From positions 372,001 to 436,000 of the forward strand of contig NZ_BSYJ01000003.1 of assembly GCF_030270605.1 (NCBI RefSeq): 64,000 nucleotides of DNA, written 5' to 3'. A program made the position numbers and the translations under genes. The notes beneath the pieces were generated by a model. The model was not told where the DNA came from. It saw only the letters and a program-made list of their open reading frames with translations, and made no database searches. Below are positions 1 through 8,538 of the stretch, one piece after another (the stretch's first letter is position 1; every line of letters begins with the position of its first letter). The stretch comes from Biformimicrobium ophioploci (lineage in GTDB: Bacteria; Pseudomonadota; Gammaproteobacteria; Pseudomonadales; Cellvibrionaceae).

Positions 1-378
1 ACTAAGGGGCTGGCCGATTTCACCGAGTCGGGTGCCGGCCATGATGGTCGCCTGTAGTTTCTCGTCATCGTGATCGACAACGCCACTCAGGCGGGATAGG
101 GAAACAATGGTGTGATCGGTAGGGACTAGCGGGGTGAAAGAATGTCCCGCGCCTACCGGGCGAACAATACCCCGAGTGGACGCCAGTAATTCCTGCAGCT
201 CCGCCACAGATGCCGGGGCCTTGCGAGATTCCGGGAAGCACTGCTGCGATCCCGACCAGTTGCGCCAGGGGAGGCGACGTTTACCTCCGCCGGTTTGTGC
301 CAATGCACCGAGTGGCGCAAGTTGGGTACCAATGGCTGCGGCGACCATCGCGCTGAGCATTGTGCGGCGTGTGAGCAT
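1..378 (-). CDS. FAD-linked oxidase, lactone-oxidase-like (partial, N-terminal end)
   Basis: Only the first 126 codons are visible; the frame is still open at the window edge. The N terminus has a Tat-like signal (LTRRTML followed by an Ala-rich hydrophobic stretch ending ALA). After it comes the start of an FAD_binding_4/PCMH fold: the stretch IVRPVGAGHSFTPLVPTDHT with a following VSLSRLSGV matches the FAD pyrophosphate loop of L-gulonolactone/D-arabinono-1,4-lactone oxidases. In some members of that family a His in this loop carries FAD covalently. The ATG overlaps the stop of the upstream cytochrome gene (ATGA), so translation is coupled. By context it would be exported and act on a sugar or lactone made by the neighbouring GMC dehydrogenase; the substrate is inferred only. 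Confidence 0.75.
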   Translation of the reverse strand, partial: MLTRRTMLSAMVAAAIGTQLAPLGALAQTGGGKRRLPWRNWSGSQQCFPESRKAPASVAELQELLASTRGIVRPVGAGHSFTPLVPTDHTIVSLSRLSGVVDHDDEKLQATIMAGTRLGEIGQPLS

Positions 379-737
379 CAGTCTTTTCCTCTGGCCATAA
401 ATTCGATCAGGGCCTCGAACTGATCCAGGTCGCAGTCCATGCACATACCGAAGGGCGGCATGCCCCCTGAGCCATTCACGACATTGTTCACCAGTGTGTC
501 CATGCCTTTTTCCAGACGCGGCGACCAGCCTGCCACATCGCCGGTCAGCGGCGCGCCGGTCGCAGCAACGGTATGGCAGCTTCTGCAACTGCGGCTGTAG
601 ATTTCTGCCAGCGCCGGGTCTGCCGGTTGTAGTACCTGGCTTGTTGCCTGATCAAACTCCGTGGTGCTACCCATATCCTTACCGCAGCCAGCAGTGAACG
701 CAATCAGGGCAATAAGTATTACGCGAATCATCATCAC
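378..737 (-). CDS. c-type cytochrome, cytochrome c5-like
   Basis: A 119-residue exported protein with one haem motif CRSCH (C51, C54, H55). The distal Met lies in GGMPPFG (about M93), followed by a CMDC pair (C99/C102), which is characteristic of class I cytochrome c5-type domains. The N terminus is hydrophobic and ends FTAGC, so it may be a lipoprotein although the lipobox is not ideal. The first codon is GTG (737) and two ATGs follow at once; GAGG precedes them. The gene follows the subunit-3 gene by a few bases and overlaps the FAD oxidase gene. Likely role: periplasmic electron acceptor for the GMC dehydrogenase, as in the GMC/subunit 3/cytochrome c sets of bacterial sugar dehydrogenases. 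Confidence 0.88.
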   Translation of the reverse strand: MMMIRVILIALIAFTAGCGKDMGSTTEFDQATSQVLQPADPALAEIYSRSCRSCHTVAATGAPLTGDVAGWSPRLEKGMDTLVNNVVNGSGGMPPFGMCMDCDLDQFEALIEFMARGKD

Positions 738-744
738 ATTTACC

Positions 745-1509
745 TCAGGCGTAGGCGTATTCAGTCAGTCCAAGTTCCTCCAGCACACCTTCCAGGTGCG
801 CCTTGGCTTCCGCCGTGGGGCCAGGGTAGTCGCCGGCGATCGGCTTGTTACCCTGGTATCCGATGTCGCGAGTCCCTTCCGGCGAACTGAAGTAGGCAAT
901 ACTGATCAGCGTGCGCACGCCGTCAAAAACGCGTGCCATGTAGGCAAAGCGGAGGTCCGACTCTGCTTTCTCGTACGCGATGTCGTCGATGATTTCGAGT
1001 TGTTGCTGTGGCGATGCCTGCACGAAATTCTTGCCGAAGCGTCGAGTGGACTCTTCATCCAGCCAGACAAGTCCGGAAAGAATCTCCACGCGGTCAGCCT
1101 GAAAGCTGGGATAGGGGGCGCTGACCCACTCATCGATCACATCGGTAACCTGTACTTCGGAGGCCGATGGATTACTGCCTTCACGGGGAATCAGAATGTC
1201 CGCGATGACAGAAACCAGTTTACGTTGTGCAGCGGTCATGGTGAGTGGCCACGGACGCGTCGGCGGTTGAAGCAGGTTCGGGTCTGTGCCGTAGCCTTTT
1301 CCGGTAATGGGCTCCAGCTTCAGGTCGGGCCAGTTGCCGGCGATTTTTGCCGCCGAGACCAGTGCCTTTTCACAGCCGCTGATCAGTGGCAGGGTCAGGC
1401 CTGCACTGATCGCGCCAAGCCACTTGAGTGCCTGCCGTCGTGAGACGCGGCCACGGGGTGCTTCTTCAGTGGCCGGGATACGGTGTTGGATATGAAAATT
1501 CTGGTTCAT
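745..1509 (-). CDS. Gluconate 2-dehydrogenase subunit 3 family protein (Tat-exported)
   Basis: A 254-residue protein with a clear twin-arginine signal: SRRQALKWLG (R24, R25), a hydrophobic stretch and a Cys at about 46. The body (ADILIPREGSNPSASEVQVTDVIDEW) matches the small 'subunit 3' partner of membrane-bound GMC sugar dehydrogenases (gluconate 2-dehydrogenase, glucoside 3-dehydrogenase, LacC-type). Such subunits carry the cofactor-loaded GMC subunit through the Tat system, because the GMC subunit lacks its own signal; the GMC protein next door indeed starts directly with its Rossmann fold. Its start overlaps the GMC stop codon (TAATG), which implies coupled translation at fixed stoichiometry. 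Confidence 0.9.
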   Translation of the reverse strand: MNQNFHIQHRIPATEEAPRGRVSRRQALKWLGAISAGLTLPLISGCEKALVSAAKIAGNWPDLKLEPITGKGYGTDPNLLQPPTRPWPLTMTAAQRKLVSVIADILIPREGSNPSASEVQVTDVIDEWVSAPYPSFQADRVEILSGLVWLDEESTRRFGKNFVQASPQQQLEIIDDIAYEKAESDLRFAYMARVFDGVRTLISIAYFSSPEGTRDIGYQGNKPIAGDYPGPTAEAKAHLEGVLEELGLTEYAYA

Positions 1510-3188
1510 TAGATCGCCCCCTTATCCAGTTGCTCTGAAAGCCAGCTGGCGTTCCGCATTGCCAGGGTCATGATGGTCAGGGTGCAGTTCTTGTGTGGAT
1601 TGGAGGCGAATACACCGGCGTCCATCACAAACAGGTTGTTGCAGTCCCAGGTCTGTCCGTACTGGTTGGTGACAGAATCTTCCGGTGAAGAGCCCATTCG
1701 AGTGGAGCCCACTTCGTGGATGATTTCGCCCCCTTTCTTGATAGCCTCTTCTGGTGAAGGCATGGAGTCAACCTCGACGCCCATGTTGTTGAGAATGGCC
1801 CTGATGGTTTTCAGGCCATGTTCTACCTGATTCAACTCCTGTTCGGACCATTTCCAGTGAAACCTGGCCACGGGGATGCCCCATTTGTCTTTCACCTTCT
1901 CGTCAATTTCCATAAAGCAGTCTTTGTTCGGCACCATTTCGCCGCGCAGCGAGAAACCCACTTGCGCGCCGTAATCGTGCTTGGCCTGCTTTTTCAATTC
2001 AGGGCCATAGCCCTGCAATTTCGCCGGGTAGTATGATCCCGGTGCCTGGAAACCGGTTTTCAGTTCGAGATGGTAGCCGCGGGCAAAATCCAGTTCGCCT
2101 TTTGCCTGTGCCTTGTGGCCCCACCAAGGGATGAACAGGTGATTGGCTGTGTGACCGTCTTCGTTGTAAATCGGCCTACCCTTGAGCGCCGGGATCTCTG
2201 CACTAAAGTCGGCTCCGGTGGAATCCATGATGTTGCGCCCAACCTGGCCGCTGGAATTGGCCAGACCCTGCGGGAACTGCTCGCTCTTCGAGTTGAGGAG
2301 GATGCGGGCAGACTCACAGGCGCTGGCCGCCAGGATGACCACCTTTGCTGGCAGCGTAACGGGTTGAGCGGTGTTCTTGTCGATATAGGTAATGGCATTC
2401 ACGACGCCTTGCTCATCGACCTCTACCGTCTTTGCCATGGCGTCGGTGATGATTTTCAGGTTGCCGGTGGCCTTCGCCATTGGGATCAGGGAAGTCGTGG
2501 TCTGGAAGGCCGCGCCTATCGAGCAACCGCGACCGCATTCTGTGGCATAGAAGCAGGCGCTTCGATTGTCCTTGGGACGTGTCAGAACTGCACGATGCAT
2601 TGGCGCGGCGGGAATTCCCAGTTTTTTTGCAGCTGCTGCAACCAGCAGTTCCGGTATGCGGGGTTTGGGTGGTGGCTGTAAAACACCTTCCGGTGAATCC
2701 GGCATGTCATCGAGGCCGGTATTGGTACCGCAAACGCCAACGAGTTCTTCGGTCTTGTCGTACCAAGGCGCAATGTCCTTGTACTCAAAGGGCCAGTCAG
2801 CACCCAGGCCATCCCGGCTGTAACCTTTGAAGTCGTGCTCGCTGAAGCGTAGGGCGTAGCGGCCCCAGTGATTGGTGCGTCCGCCGAGCATGCGCGCGCG
2901 CCACCATTTGAACTCGGTACCTTCCCCGGCAGTGTAGGGCTCTCCCGGCACGGTCCAGCCGCCGTCGACGGTCGCATCGTAGTAGCCGAAGTCTTTATCC
3001 GGCGTGGGTGCGCCCACCAGCGGGGCTTGGGCCGGGGTGTTGAACATGGGGGTTTCTTTAACCGGGTCGTAATCGCGCCCGGCTTCGAGCATCAATACTT
3101 TTTTGCCTTCTTTCGTCAATGTGTAGGCAGCCATGGCGCCACCCGCGCCGGAGCCAACGACGACAACGTCATAATCAAAATCAGACAT
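1509..3188 (-). CDS. GMC oxidoreductase, large subunit of a sugar (glycoside 3-) dehydrogenase
   Basis: A 559-residue flavoprotein. The FAD Rossmann motif VVGSGAGGAMAAYTL lies at residues 10-24 with no signal peptide before it. A Cys-bearing segment (ACFYATECGRGCSIGAAF) and the C-terminal GMC signatures HEVGSTRMG and NPHKN (catalytic His/Asn region) are present. It resembles large subunits of gluconate 2-dehydrogenase and glucoside 3-dehydrogenase more than choline dehydrogenases. With subunit 3 and a cytochrome c immediately downstream it should form a periplasmic complex that oxidises a sugar hydroxyl and passes electrons to the respiratory chain. The DUF1080 gene that overlaps its start points to C3 oxidation of glycosides. 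Exact substrate unknown. Confidence 0.9.
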   Translation of the reverse strand: MSDFDYDVVVVGSGAGGAMAAYTLTKEGKKVLMLEAGRDYDPVKETPMFNTPAQAPLVGAPTPDKDFGYYDATVDGGWTVPGEPYTAGEGTEFKWWRARMLGGRTNHWGRYALRFSEHDFKGYSRDGLGADWPFEYKDIAPWYDKTEELVGVCGTNTGLDDMPDSPEGVLQPPPKPRIPELLVAAAAKKLGIPAAPMHRAVLTRPKDNRSACFYATECGRGCSIGAAFQTTTSLIPMAKATGNLKIITDAMAKTVEVDEQGVVNAITYIDKNTAQPVTLPAKVVILAASACESARILLNSKSEQFPQGLANSSGQVGRNIMDSTGADFSAEIPALKGRPIYNEDGHTANHLFIPWWGHKAQAKGELDFARGYHLELKTGFQAPGSYYPAKLQGYGPELKKQAKHDYGAQVGFSLRGEMVPNKDCFMEIDEKVKDKWGIPVARFHWKWSEQELNQVEHGLKTIRAILNNMGVEVDSMPSPEEAIKKGGEIIHEVGSTRMGSSPEDSVTNQYGQTWDCNNLFVMDAGVFASNPHKNCTLTIMTLAMRNASWLSEQLDKGAI

Positions 3189-3943
3189 TACTTCAGTTCC
3201 TTGATCTTGATGTTTTTGAATGCGACCGGGTCATTATGGTCCTGCAGACCGATGTGGCCTTCGCGGGCTTCGCCAAAGCCATCGAAATCGCTCATCAGGC
3301 CCCAGAACCAGCTCTTGAACTTGCTGCCTTCCAGCAGGGTGTTCCACGTACTGTCACCGAGGGTGATGTTCACTGTCTTCACCTGGTTCTGCCAGACCTG
3401 CAGGAAGCCGTCGCGGAACAGGATGCGAACCTGGTTCCACTCACCCGCCGGCTTGTGCGAGGAAGGGTGCGAAGCCACCATGTCGTAGAGAGAGCCCGAC
3501 AGGTGTGAGTCAATCTTGTTGTCCGAATGGCGCTCGTTATCCAGAATCTGGATTTCCGGTCCACGTGAGTAAATTTGGTCGCCCTTTTCGCTAACCAGGA
3601 TAAAGATGCCGCTGTTGCCGGCTTCGGAAATTTTCCATTCCAGTTGCAGGTCGAAATTTTTGTAGGACTTGCGCGTCATGATGTCGCCACCGCCCTTGCC
3701 GGTGAGCTTCATGGTGCCGTCTTCCACTAGCCACTTCTCATTCAGGGTATCGCTCTTGAAGTTGCGCCAGTGGCGCATATCGTGACCGTCAAAAAGTAGT
3801 TCCCAACCTTCGGCATCCTCTGCATCGGTGAGGGTGTTGTCTTCGGCAAACGTGAGCAATGGCGTGCTGACTAAAACCACAGCGGATGCCAGTGATCGCC
3901 AGAATGCTGTATTTCTTTGCGCTTTTGTATTTGCTTTGTGCAT
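3188..3943 (-). CDS. DUF1080 protein, 3-keto-disaccharide hydrolase-like
   Basis: A 251-residue protein with an N-terminal signal peptide (Ala/Val/Leu-rich, ending about TFAED). The mature part is a single concanavalin-like DUF1080 domain: WELLFDGHDMRHWRNF at the start, then the typical MTRKSYKNFDLQLEWKISEAGNSGIF and GEWNQVRILFRDG. Members of this family hydrolyse 3-keto-glycosides, cleaving the bond after a C3 dehydrogenase has oxidised the sugar. It is likely periplasmic. The stop overlaps the GMC ATG, a strong hint that the two enzymes act in sequence. AAGGAC precedes the ATG. Domain call is secure; catalytic role rests on family knowledge plus context. Confidence 0.88.
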   Translation of the reverse strand: MHKANTKAQRNTAFWRSLASAVVLVSTPLLTFAEDNTLTDAEDAEGWELLFDGHDMRHWRNFKSDTLNEKWLVEDGTMKLTGKGGGDIMTRKSYKNFDLQLEWKISEAGNSGIFILVSEKGDQIYSRGPEIQILDNERHSDNKIDSHLSGSLYDMVASHPSSHKPAGEWNQVRILFRDGFLQVWQNQVKTVNITLGDSTWNTLLEGSKFKSWFWGLMSDFDGFGEAREGHIGLQDHNDPVAFKNIKIKELK

Positions 3944-3981
3944 AGAAAGTCCTTAACTCAGTGTTGCCATTGATATGGCCT

Positions 3982-3987
3982 GTTATA
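3982..3987 (-). promoter_or_regulatory. Possible -10 element upstream of the DUF1080 gene
   Basis: Read on the minus strand, TATAAC lies about 40 bases upstream of the DUF1080 ATG, in the only sizeable gap (102 bases) of the 9-kb cluster. No good -35 hexamer is visible at the right distance. It could allow separate expression of the dehydrogenase half of the cluster. Weak evidence. Confidence 0.25.
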
Positions 3988-4045
3988 AATCTATGTGGGC
4001 TTTGACTACGTAAGTGCCCGGTTATTCCGCCCGATATAGTCGTGT

Positions 4046-5134
4046 TCAGTCTTCCACTCGCTCCCAGTAGGTGAGTGTGCCCGGGTTCCAGGTGGCCACA
4101 ATAATGTCCTGGTTGGGCAGGAATATCGCATCGTGGGGATACTTTACACCCTGTTCGCCCAGCTGCTGCGCTACCTCGATTTTGCTTACAACCTGATTGT
4201 TGCCATCCAGAATAACCAGATGGCCGGACAGATCTGGTATCAGCAGGTATTCTCCCATCACGTCGAAATCGCAGGGCTCTGCAATGGCATCCGCCGTGAC
4301 TTCGGATACCGGGTTGCCGGCCAGGTCAATATATTGCAAGCGGCTGTTGCCACGGTCGGCGACCAACAGCTGCTGCTGACGCGGGTCGTAGATCAGTCCG
4401 TGGGGTGTGTTGAATTGACCCGGCTGTTCTCCCGGTCCACCAAATGACACTTCCTGATAGCTGCCGTCGCGGGTGGAAAATTTATGGATCAGGGAGCTGC
4501 CGTAGCAGTCGGCCATGTAGAAGGCCTCTTCACTCGGGTGAAAAGCCACGTTACAGGGCATGTAAGCAGTCGGGAACAATGTCAGGTTTTTGGAGAACAG
4601 GCTGAAGGCGCCGTCAATAATCCACCCCTGAACCATCGCCAGCCAGTCGTTTTCATAGGCGGGCTGGGCTGGTGCTCCTTCAAAAGACCACAGGAGTTGC
4701 CCGTCTTTGTCTGTCTTGGTGACGCGACCGTCAAAATTACTGTGGTAGAGGTAGAACTGCCCTTGTTCCTCTTGCCCGTCAAGTCCGTGCGGGTTGCCGC
4801 GAGCCATTGCCGCGCTGCCGAGAGTACCGAGAAAACTCCCGTCCAGATCGAAGTGGGCAAGGGCCCGGGTATCTTCGTTCTGTTGTCCGTCGGTAGAGTA
4901 GGTAACAAAGATGTCGTTGTCTGGCCCGAGTGTGATTCCGTGAACATGTTGCCAGGTCGAAGTGATTGTTTCGGGCAGCACCAGTTTGTCGGCACGGTAA
5001 CGGTAGCGAAATTCGCCCTGCCCGATTACCTCTGTTCCATTGTCGAGTGCGGGAGCCGGGTCTGCGATCGCGGTGGCAGCGCCATACAGGCCGCCACCGA
5101 TTGCCAGCATCAATACGAGGGAATAGCTTTTCAC
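4046..5134 (-). CDS. Secreted six-bladed beta-propeller (NHL-type) protein
   Basis: A 362-residue protein with a signal peptide (hydrophobic to about residue 24, cut near AIADP). The rest carries NHL/SMP-30-like repeats, e.g. HVHGITLGPDNDIFVTY, NTPHGLIYDPRQQQLLVADR followed by GNSRLQYIDLAGN, and VKYPHDAIFLPNQDIIVATW, the pattern of a six-bladed propeller. Conserved His residues at blade tops (HVHG, NPHG, TPHG, YPHD) could bind a metal, as in the PAL-like lyases of this fold. The start is GTG, overlapping the stop of the upstream hydroxylase gene (GTGA), so the two are translationally coupled. Its activity is unknown; carbohydrate lactonase or binding protein are possibilities from the fold only. 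Confidence 0.78.
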   Translation of the reverse strand: MKSYSLVLMLAIGGGLYGAATAIADPAPALDNGTEVIGQGEFRYRYRADKLVLPETITSTWQHVHGITLGPDNDIFVTYSTDGQQNEDTRALAHFDLDGSFLGTLGSAAMARGNPHGLDGQEEQGQFYLYHSNFDGRVTKTDKDGQLLWSFEGAPAQPAYENDWLAMVQGWIIDGAFSLFSKNLTLFPTAYMPCNVAFHPSEEAFYMADCYGSSLIHKFSTRDGSYQEVSFGGPGEQPGQFNTPHGLIYDPRQQQLLVADRGNSRLQYIDLAGNPVSEVTADAIAEPCDFDVMGEYLLIPDLSGHLVILDGNNQVVSKIEVAQQLGEQGVKYPHDAIFLPNQDIIVATWNPGTLTYWERVED

Positions 5135-6117
5135 ACTGCACCTTCCCTGTTTATCACCGGTGTGCCTTCTTCAGGAGTCCAGTTTGGGGGCATGATCAGG
5201 TATCGGAATTTGTCGACCCAGCGCGGGGTCTGGCGAACATCCCGAGCGAGGGAAGCAATTTCTCCAAAATAGCATTCGAAAAAGTTGTTGCCGTCTTTAC
5301 GCTTGATGCCGTATTCCGGGCGAATGTTTGGATCCTGCTCCTGGTAAGTGCCAAAGACCCTGTCCCAGACATTCAGCAGGTTGCAGTAATTTGTATCCAC
5401 ATAAACTGGGTTTTTCGCGTGATGTACCCGGTGATGGGAAGGTGTGAGGATGTACTTGTGCAAGCGGCCCATGCGCCCGTCCGGCATCAGCTCTTCGCCG
5501 ATATGAATCAGCGAACCCCAGATGGCGTCAATGCCGATAACGATCATCAGCACCAGCGGATCCACGCCAAGCAGGGTGCAGATGCCAATGCGCACCAGAT
5601 CAGCGTAGGGCGCTTCCAGGAAAAAGTGCGCGTAGGAAACCGACAGGTTCATGTGTTGCGGCGCGTGGTGGGTGGAGTGAATACACCACAGCAGACGCAC
5701 CTTGTGTCCGGCCCAGTGATAGATGAAGTGGGCAAACTCCCACACCAGGTAACCGTACACGAACCAGTACCAGGTAAAGCTGGTTTCCAGTAGCGCGAAC
5801 GGTTGCAGGGTGCTGGCTACAGTGACGGCAATAGCGAGGGAAATAAAGCGGCCGATAATACCGTTTGTCACAAGGGTCAGCAGGGGGACCCGGAAGTGCT
5901 GCCACTGGAACTGGCCACGTGCAATTGCGGCCAGGATTTCGATGATCAGCAATACAGGAATCAGCGGCGCAAACAGCGCGTAAAGCCCGTCCAGAGACAA
6001 CAGGCTCGCGCTGTCGCCCGAGCCAAGCAGTACGATCAAGTCTTGCAGGCCGAGAAACTGCAGGACTTCCTGCAGCGCGGCGCTAAGTACTTGGGTCAGT
6101 CCGAATTCCTGGGACAT
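5131..6117 (-). CDS. Sterol desaturase/fatty acid hydroxylase family membrane protein
   Basis: About 328 residues when started at the ATG at 6117 (MSQEFGLTQ...); the longer frame to 6183 would run into the MFS gene. Several hydrophobic segments (about residues 40-80 and 90-150) precede the His-rich di-iron motifs of the fatty acid hydroxylase superfamily: HFIYHWAGH, then HSTHHAPQH, and near the C terminus HRVHH followed by DTNYCNLLNVWDRVFGTY. The family oxidises membrane lipids or sterols (alkylglycerol monooxygenase, C4/C5 sterol enzymes). The start lies 1 base after the MFS stop and its end overlaps the propeller gene. A lipid-modifying enzyme in a sugar-catabolic operon is unusual; the substrate cannot be read from sequence. 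Confidence 0.85.
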   Translation of the reverse strand: MSQEFGLTQVLSAALQEVLQFLGLQDLIVLLGSGDSASLLSLDGLYALFAPLIPVLLIIEILAAIARGQFQWQHFRVPLLTLVTNGIIGRFISLAIAVTVASTLQPFALLETSFTWYWFVYGYLVWEFAHFIYHWAGHKVRLLWCIHSTHHAPQHMNLSVSYAHFFLEAPYADLVRIGICTLLGVDPLVLMIVIGIDAIWGSLIHIGEELMPDGRMGRLHKYILTPSHHRVHHAKNPVYVDTNYCNLLNVWDRVFGTYQEQDPNIRPEYGIKRKDGNNFFECYFGEIASLARDVRQTPRWVDKFRYLIMPPNWTPEEGTPVINREGAV

Positions 6118-6118
6118 A

Positions 6119-7426
6119 TTAGGCATTTCCTGCGTGTGCCTGGGTAGAGCCACTGCGGCGCTGCCACAGCCAGATGGCGCCAAATACCGGCAACAGCAAT
6201 AGTGGCACCACCGCCACCGACTGGAACGACTCTACCGAGGCAAAGCGCACTACCTCGGCCATTGCTTCCGGCGACAGGCTTGCCAGTTTATTGGCGCCGC
6301 CTGCAGCCTCCGCCTTGGCGCTGTCAAAAATAGCGCCCATTTTCGGAAGTACGAACTGGATTGACAGACCACCGGCGAAGCCCATCAGGCCCATGGCCAC
6401 GGCGCCACCTTTTGGGAAATGCTCGGATACGATGGCCAGCATGGTCGGCCACATGTAGCACACGCCGATGCCCCAGACGGTAGCTGCGCCGAAGGCCAGC
6501 AGTGGGGAGTCGGCCAGGCTTAACAGATAGAGGCCGATGCCGGCTGCGAGGCAGCTGGCAAACATCAGGCCAGTGGAAGAAATGCGTTTTACGATGGGGC
6601 CGGCAAAATGTCGCATTACAAACATCAGCGCGCTCACATACACCAGCAGAAGAATGCCCTGCATACCGACGATGTTGGAAAGGGTGATGTTCACCCACTG
6701 GCCCGGCGCGAGTTCGGCAGCGGCGGTGAGGAACATGCAGGCCCAGAACACCCAGAACAGCGGGCGACGCAGTAGCTCGCCAAACATCTCGCCATAGCTG
6801 ACGCCGGAAGAAACGCGCTCTGTGACCGGGAACGCTGCGCCCGCGACCATCCAGGCCAGTACCAGTGCTGGTATCAGCAGGATGAACATGTTGATCTTCC
6901 AGGACAGTCCCATTGCGCTAATGGCAACGCCCATCAGCCCACCAACCACGATGCCGGCTGGCCACCATGCGTGAAGGATATTGAGTCGATGAGTTTTCTC
7001 TTCGGGATAGAGGGTGGCCACCATGGGATTGGAGGCCGCTTCTACCGCGCCCCAGCCGAGTCCTGTGAGCAGAAGGCTTGCCAGTACCACCATTTCAACC
7101 GATGGGCCCACCGGCATCATTGTGGCGGCCAGCAATCCCAGCGCACCGGCAACGTAGCCGAGTGCGGAGAGCAGCAGCATCCGCTTCATGCCGACCAAGT
7201 CCACCAGGGCACTGCCGAACAGCAGCGTCAATGCGAACCCGGTAAAGGTCGCGCCGAGTGCCTCGCCCACCATGGCGGCGGAGTTGGCCAGATCAATGTG
7301 ATTGTAGATATCGGCTTGCAGGTCGGGTGCGATGTTCGCGCGCACGGCAAAGCCGAGGCCAATCATGAAAATGGAAAGATTGCCTATGTGGTACAGGCGG
7401 CGGCGGTCGATTTGCATATCCGTCAT
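6119..7426 (-). CDS. MFS transporter, probable sugar permease
   Basis: A 435-residue integral membrane protein with about 12 hydrophobic segments and the MFS loop 2-3 motif region (DLVGMKRMLLLSALGYVAGA). A short C-terminal tail follows the last helix (RRSGSTQAHAGNA). The first half contains GWGAVEAASNPMVATLYPEEKT, which resembles the FucP/GlcP-like sugar:H+ symporters. It sits between the sugar isomerase gene (33-base gap upstream) and the hydroxylase gene (1-base gap downstream). Likely imports the sugar or keto-sugar released in the periplasm. Substrate inferred from context only. Confidence 0.85.
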   Translation of the reverse strand: MTDMQIDRRRLYHIGNLSIFMIGLGFAVRANIAPDLQADIYNHIDLANSAAMVGEALGATFTGFALTLLFGSALVDLVGMKRMLLLSALGYVAGALGLLAATMMPVGPSVEMVVLASLLLTGLGWGAVEAASNPMVATLYPEEKTHRLNILHAWWPAGIVVGGLMGVAISAMGLSWKINMFILLIPALVLAWMVAGAAFPVTERVSSGVSYGEMFGELLRRPLFWVFWACMFLTAAAELAPGQWVNITLSNIVGMQGILLLVYVSALMFVMRHFAGPIVKRISSTGLMFASCLAAGIGLYLLSLADSPLLAFGAATVWGIGVCYMWPTMLAIVSEHFPKGGAVAMGLMGFAGGLSIQFVLPKMGAIFDSAKAEAAGGANKLASLSPEAMAEVVRFASVESFQSVAVVPLLLLPVFGAIWLWQRRSGSTQAHAGNA

Positions 7427-7459
7427 TGTGTGGCTCCGGACTGTATTTATACGTTGTGG

Positions 7460-8515
7460 TTATGCCAGGCCGAGAATGCGTCGGTTGGACGCTTCGTCAG
7501 ACCCGGTTCCGGCGAAATCATCAAAGGCTTTGTCGCTGGGGCGGATAATGTGGCGGTTGATAAACTCCACGCCCTCGCGCGCGCCATCTTCGGGGTGCTT
7601 CAGGCAGCATTCCCACTCCAGCACTGCCCAGCCTTCATAGCCGTAGCGTGCGAACTGGCTGAAGATGCGGCTGAAATCCACCTGCCCATCGCCGAGGGAA
7701 CGGAAGCGTCCCGGGCGGTCTTGCCAGGACTGGTAGCCGCCGTAGACACCGCTGCGGCCATTTGGATTGAACTCCGCATCCTTGACGTGGAACATCTTGA
7801 TGCGTTCGTGATACAGGTCGATGAATTGGATGTAGTCCAGCTGCTGCAGCAGGAAGTGGCTCGGATCGTAGAGGATGTTGCAGCGCGCATGGTTGCCTGT
7901 GGCTTCGAGGAAACGCTCGAAGCTGGCCCCGTCGTGCAGGTCTTCGCCCGGGTGAATCTCGTAGCAGACATCAACCCCCGCATCGTCAAAGGCATTGAGA
8001 ATCGGCAGCCAGCGCGCGGCCAGCTCGCGGAAACCGGTTTCCACCAGTCCCTCGGGGCGTTGTGGCCACGGGTACATGGTGTGCCATAGCAGGGCGCCGG
8101 AGAAAGTCGCGTGGGCATTCAGTCCCAGGTTTTGGCTCGCCTTTGCTGCCAGTAACAGTTGCTGTATCGCCCAGTCCATACGTGCCGCCGGGTTACCGCG
8201 CACCTGCTCCGGGGCAAAACCATCGAATTGCTGGTCGTAAGCGGGGTGCACCGCCACCAGTTGTCCCTGCAGGTGGGTAGAGAGCTCGGTGATTTCCACA
8301 CCACCTTCGGCACAAATGCCTTTGAGTTCATCGCAGTAGTCTTTGCTGTCTGCGGCCAGGGACAGGTCGATCAGGGAACTCTCCCAGGTGGGTACCTGGA
8401 TGCCCTTGTAACCGAGGTCTCCGGCCCAGCGGCTTATGGCCGCCAGGCTGTTAAAGGGCGCTTTATCGCCGACGAACTGGGCGAGGAAAATCGCCGGGCC
8501 TTTCATTGTTGCCAT
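7460..8515 (-). CDS. Sugar phosphate isomerase/epimerase family protein (AP endonuclease 2-like TIM barrel)
   Basis: About 351 residues from the ATG at 8515 (MATMKGPAIF...); the extended start at 8563 would reach into the upstream gene. The TIM-barrel signature residues are clear: CYEIHPGEDL (metal Glu), LYDPSHFLLQQLD (Asp/His), KMFHVKDAEF (His) and WAVLEWECCLKH near the end (Glu). This family isomerises or epimerises sugars, and homologues beside DUF1080 and Gfo/Idh genes act on 3-keto-sugars or related compounds. The gene follows the Gfo/Idh gene by about 23 bases and precedes the MFS gene. Cytoplasmic. Confidence 0.88.
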   Translation of the reverse strand: MATMKGPAIFLAQFVGDKAPFNSLAAISRWAGDLGYKGIQVPTWESSLIDLSLAADSKDYCDELKGICAEGGVEITELSTHLQGQLVAVHPAYDQQFDGFAPEQVRGNPAARMDWAIQQLLLAAKASQNLGLNAHATFSGALLWHTMYPWPQRPEGLVETGFRELAARWLPILNAFDDAGVDVCYEIHPGEDLHDGASFERFLEATGNHARCNILYDPSHFLLQQLDYIQFIDLYHERIKMFHVKDAEFNPNGRSGVYGGYQSWQDRPGRFRSLGDGQVDFSRIFSQFARYGYEGWAVLEWECCLKHPEDGAREGVEFINRHIIRPSDKAFDDFAGTGSDEASNRRILGLA

Positions 8516-8538
8516 ATGCTGGGTTCTCTCTCGCTTTA

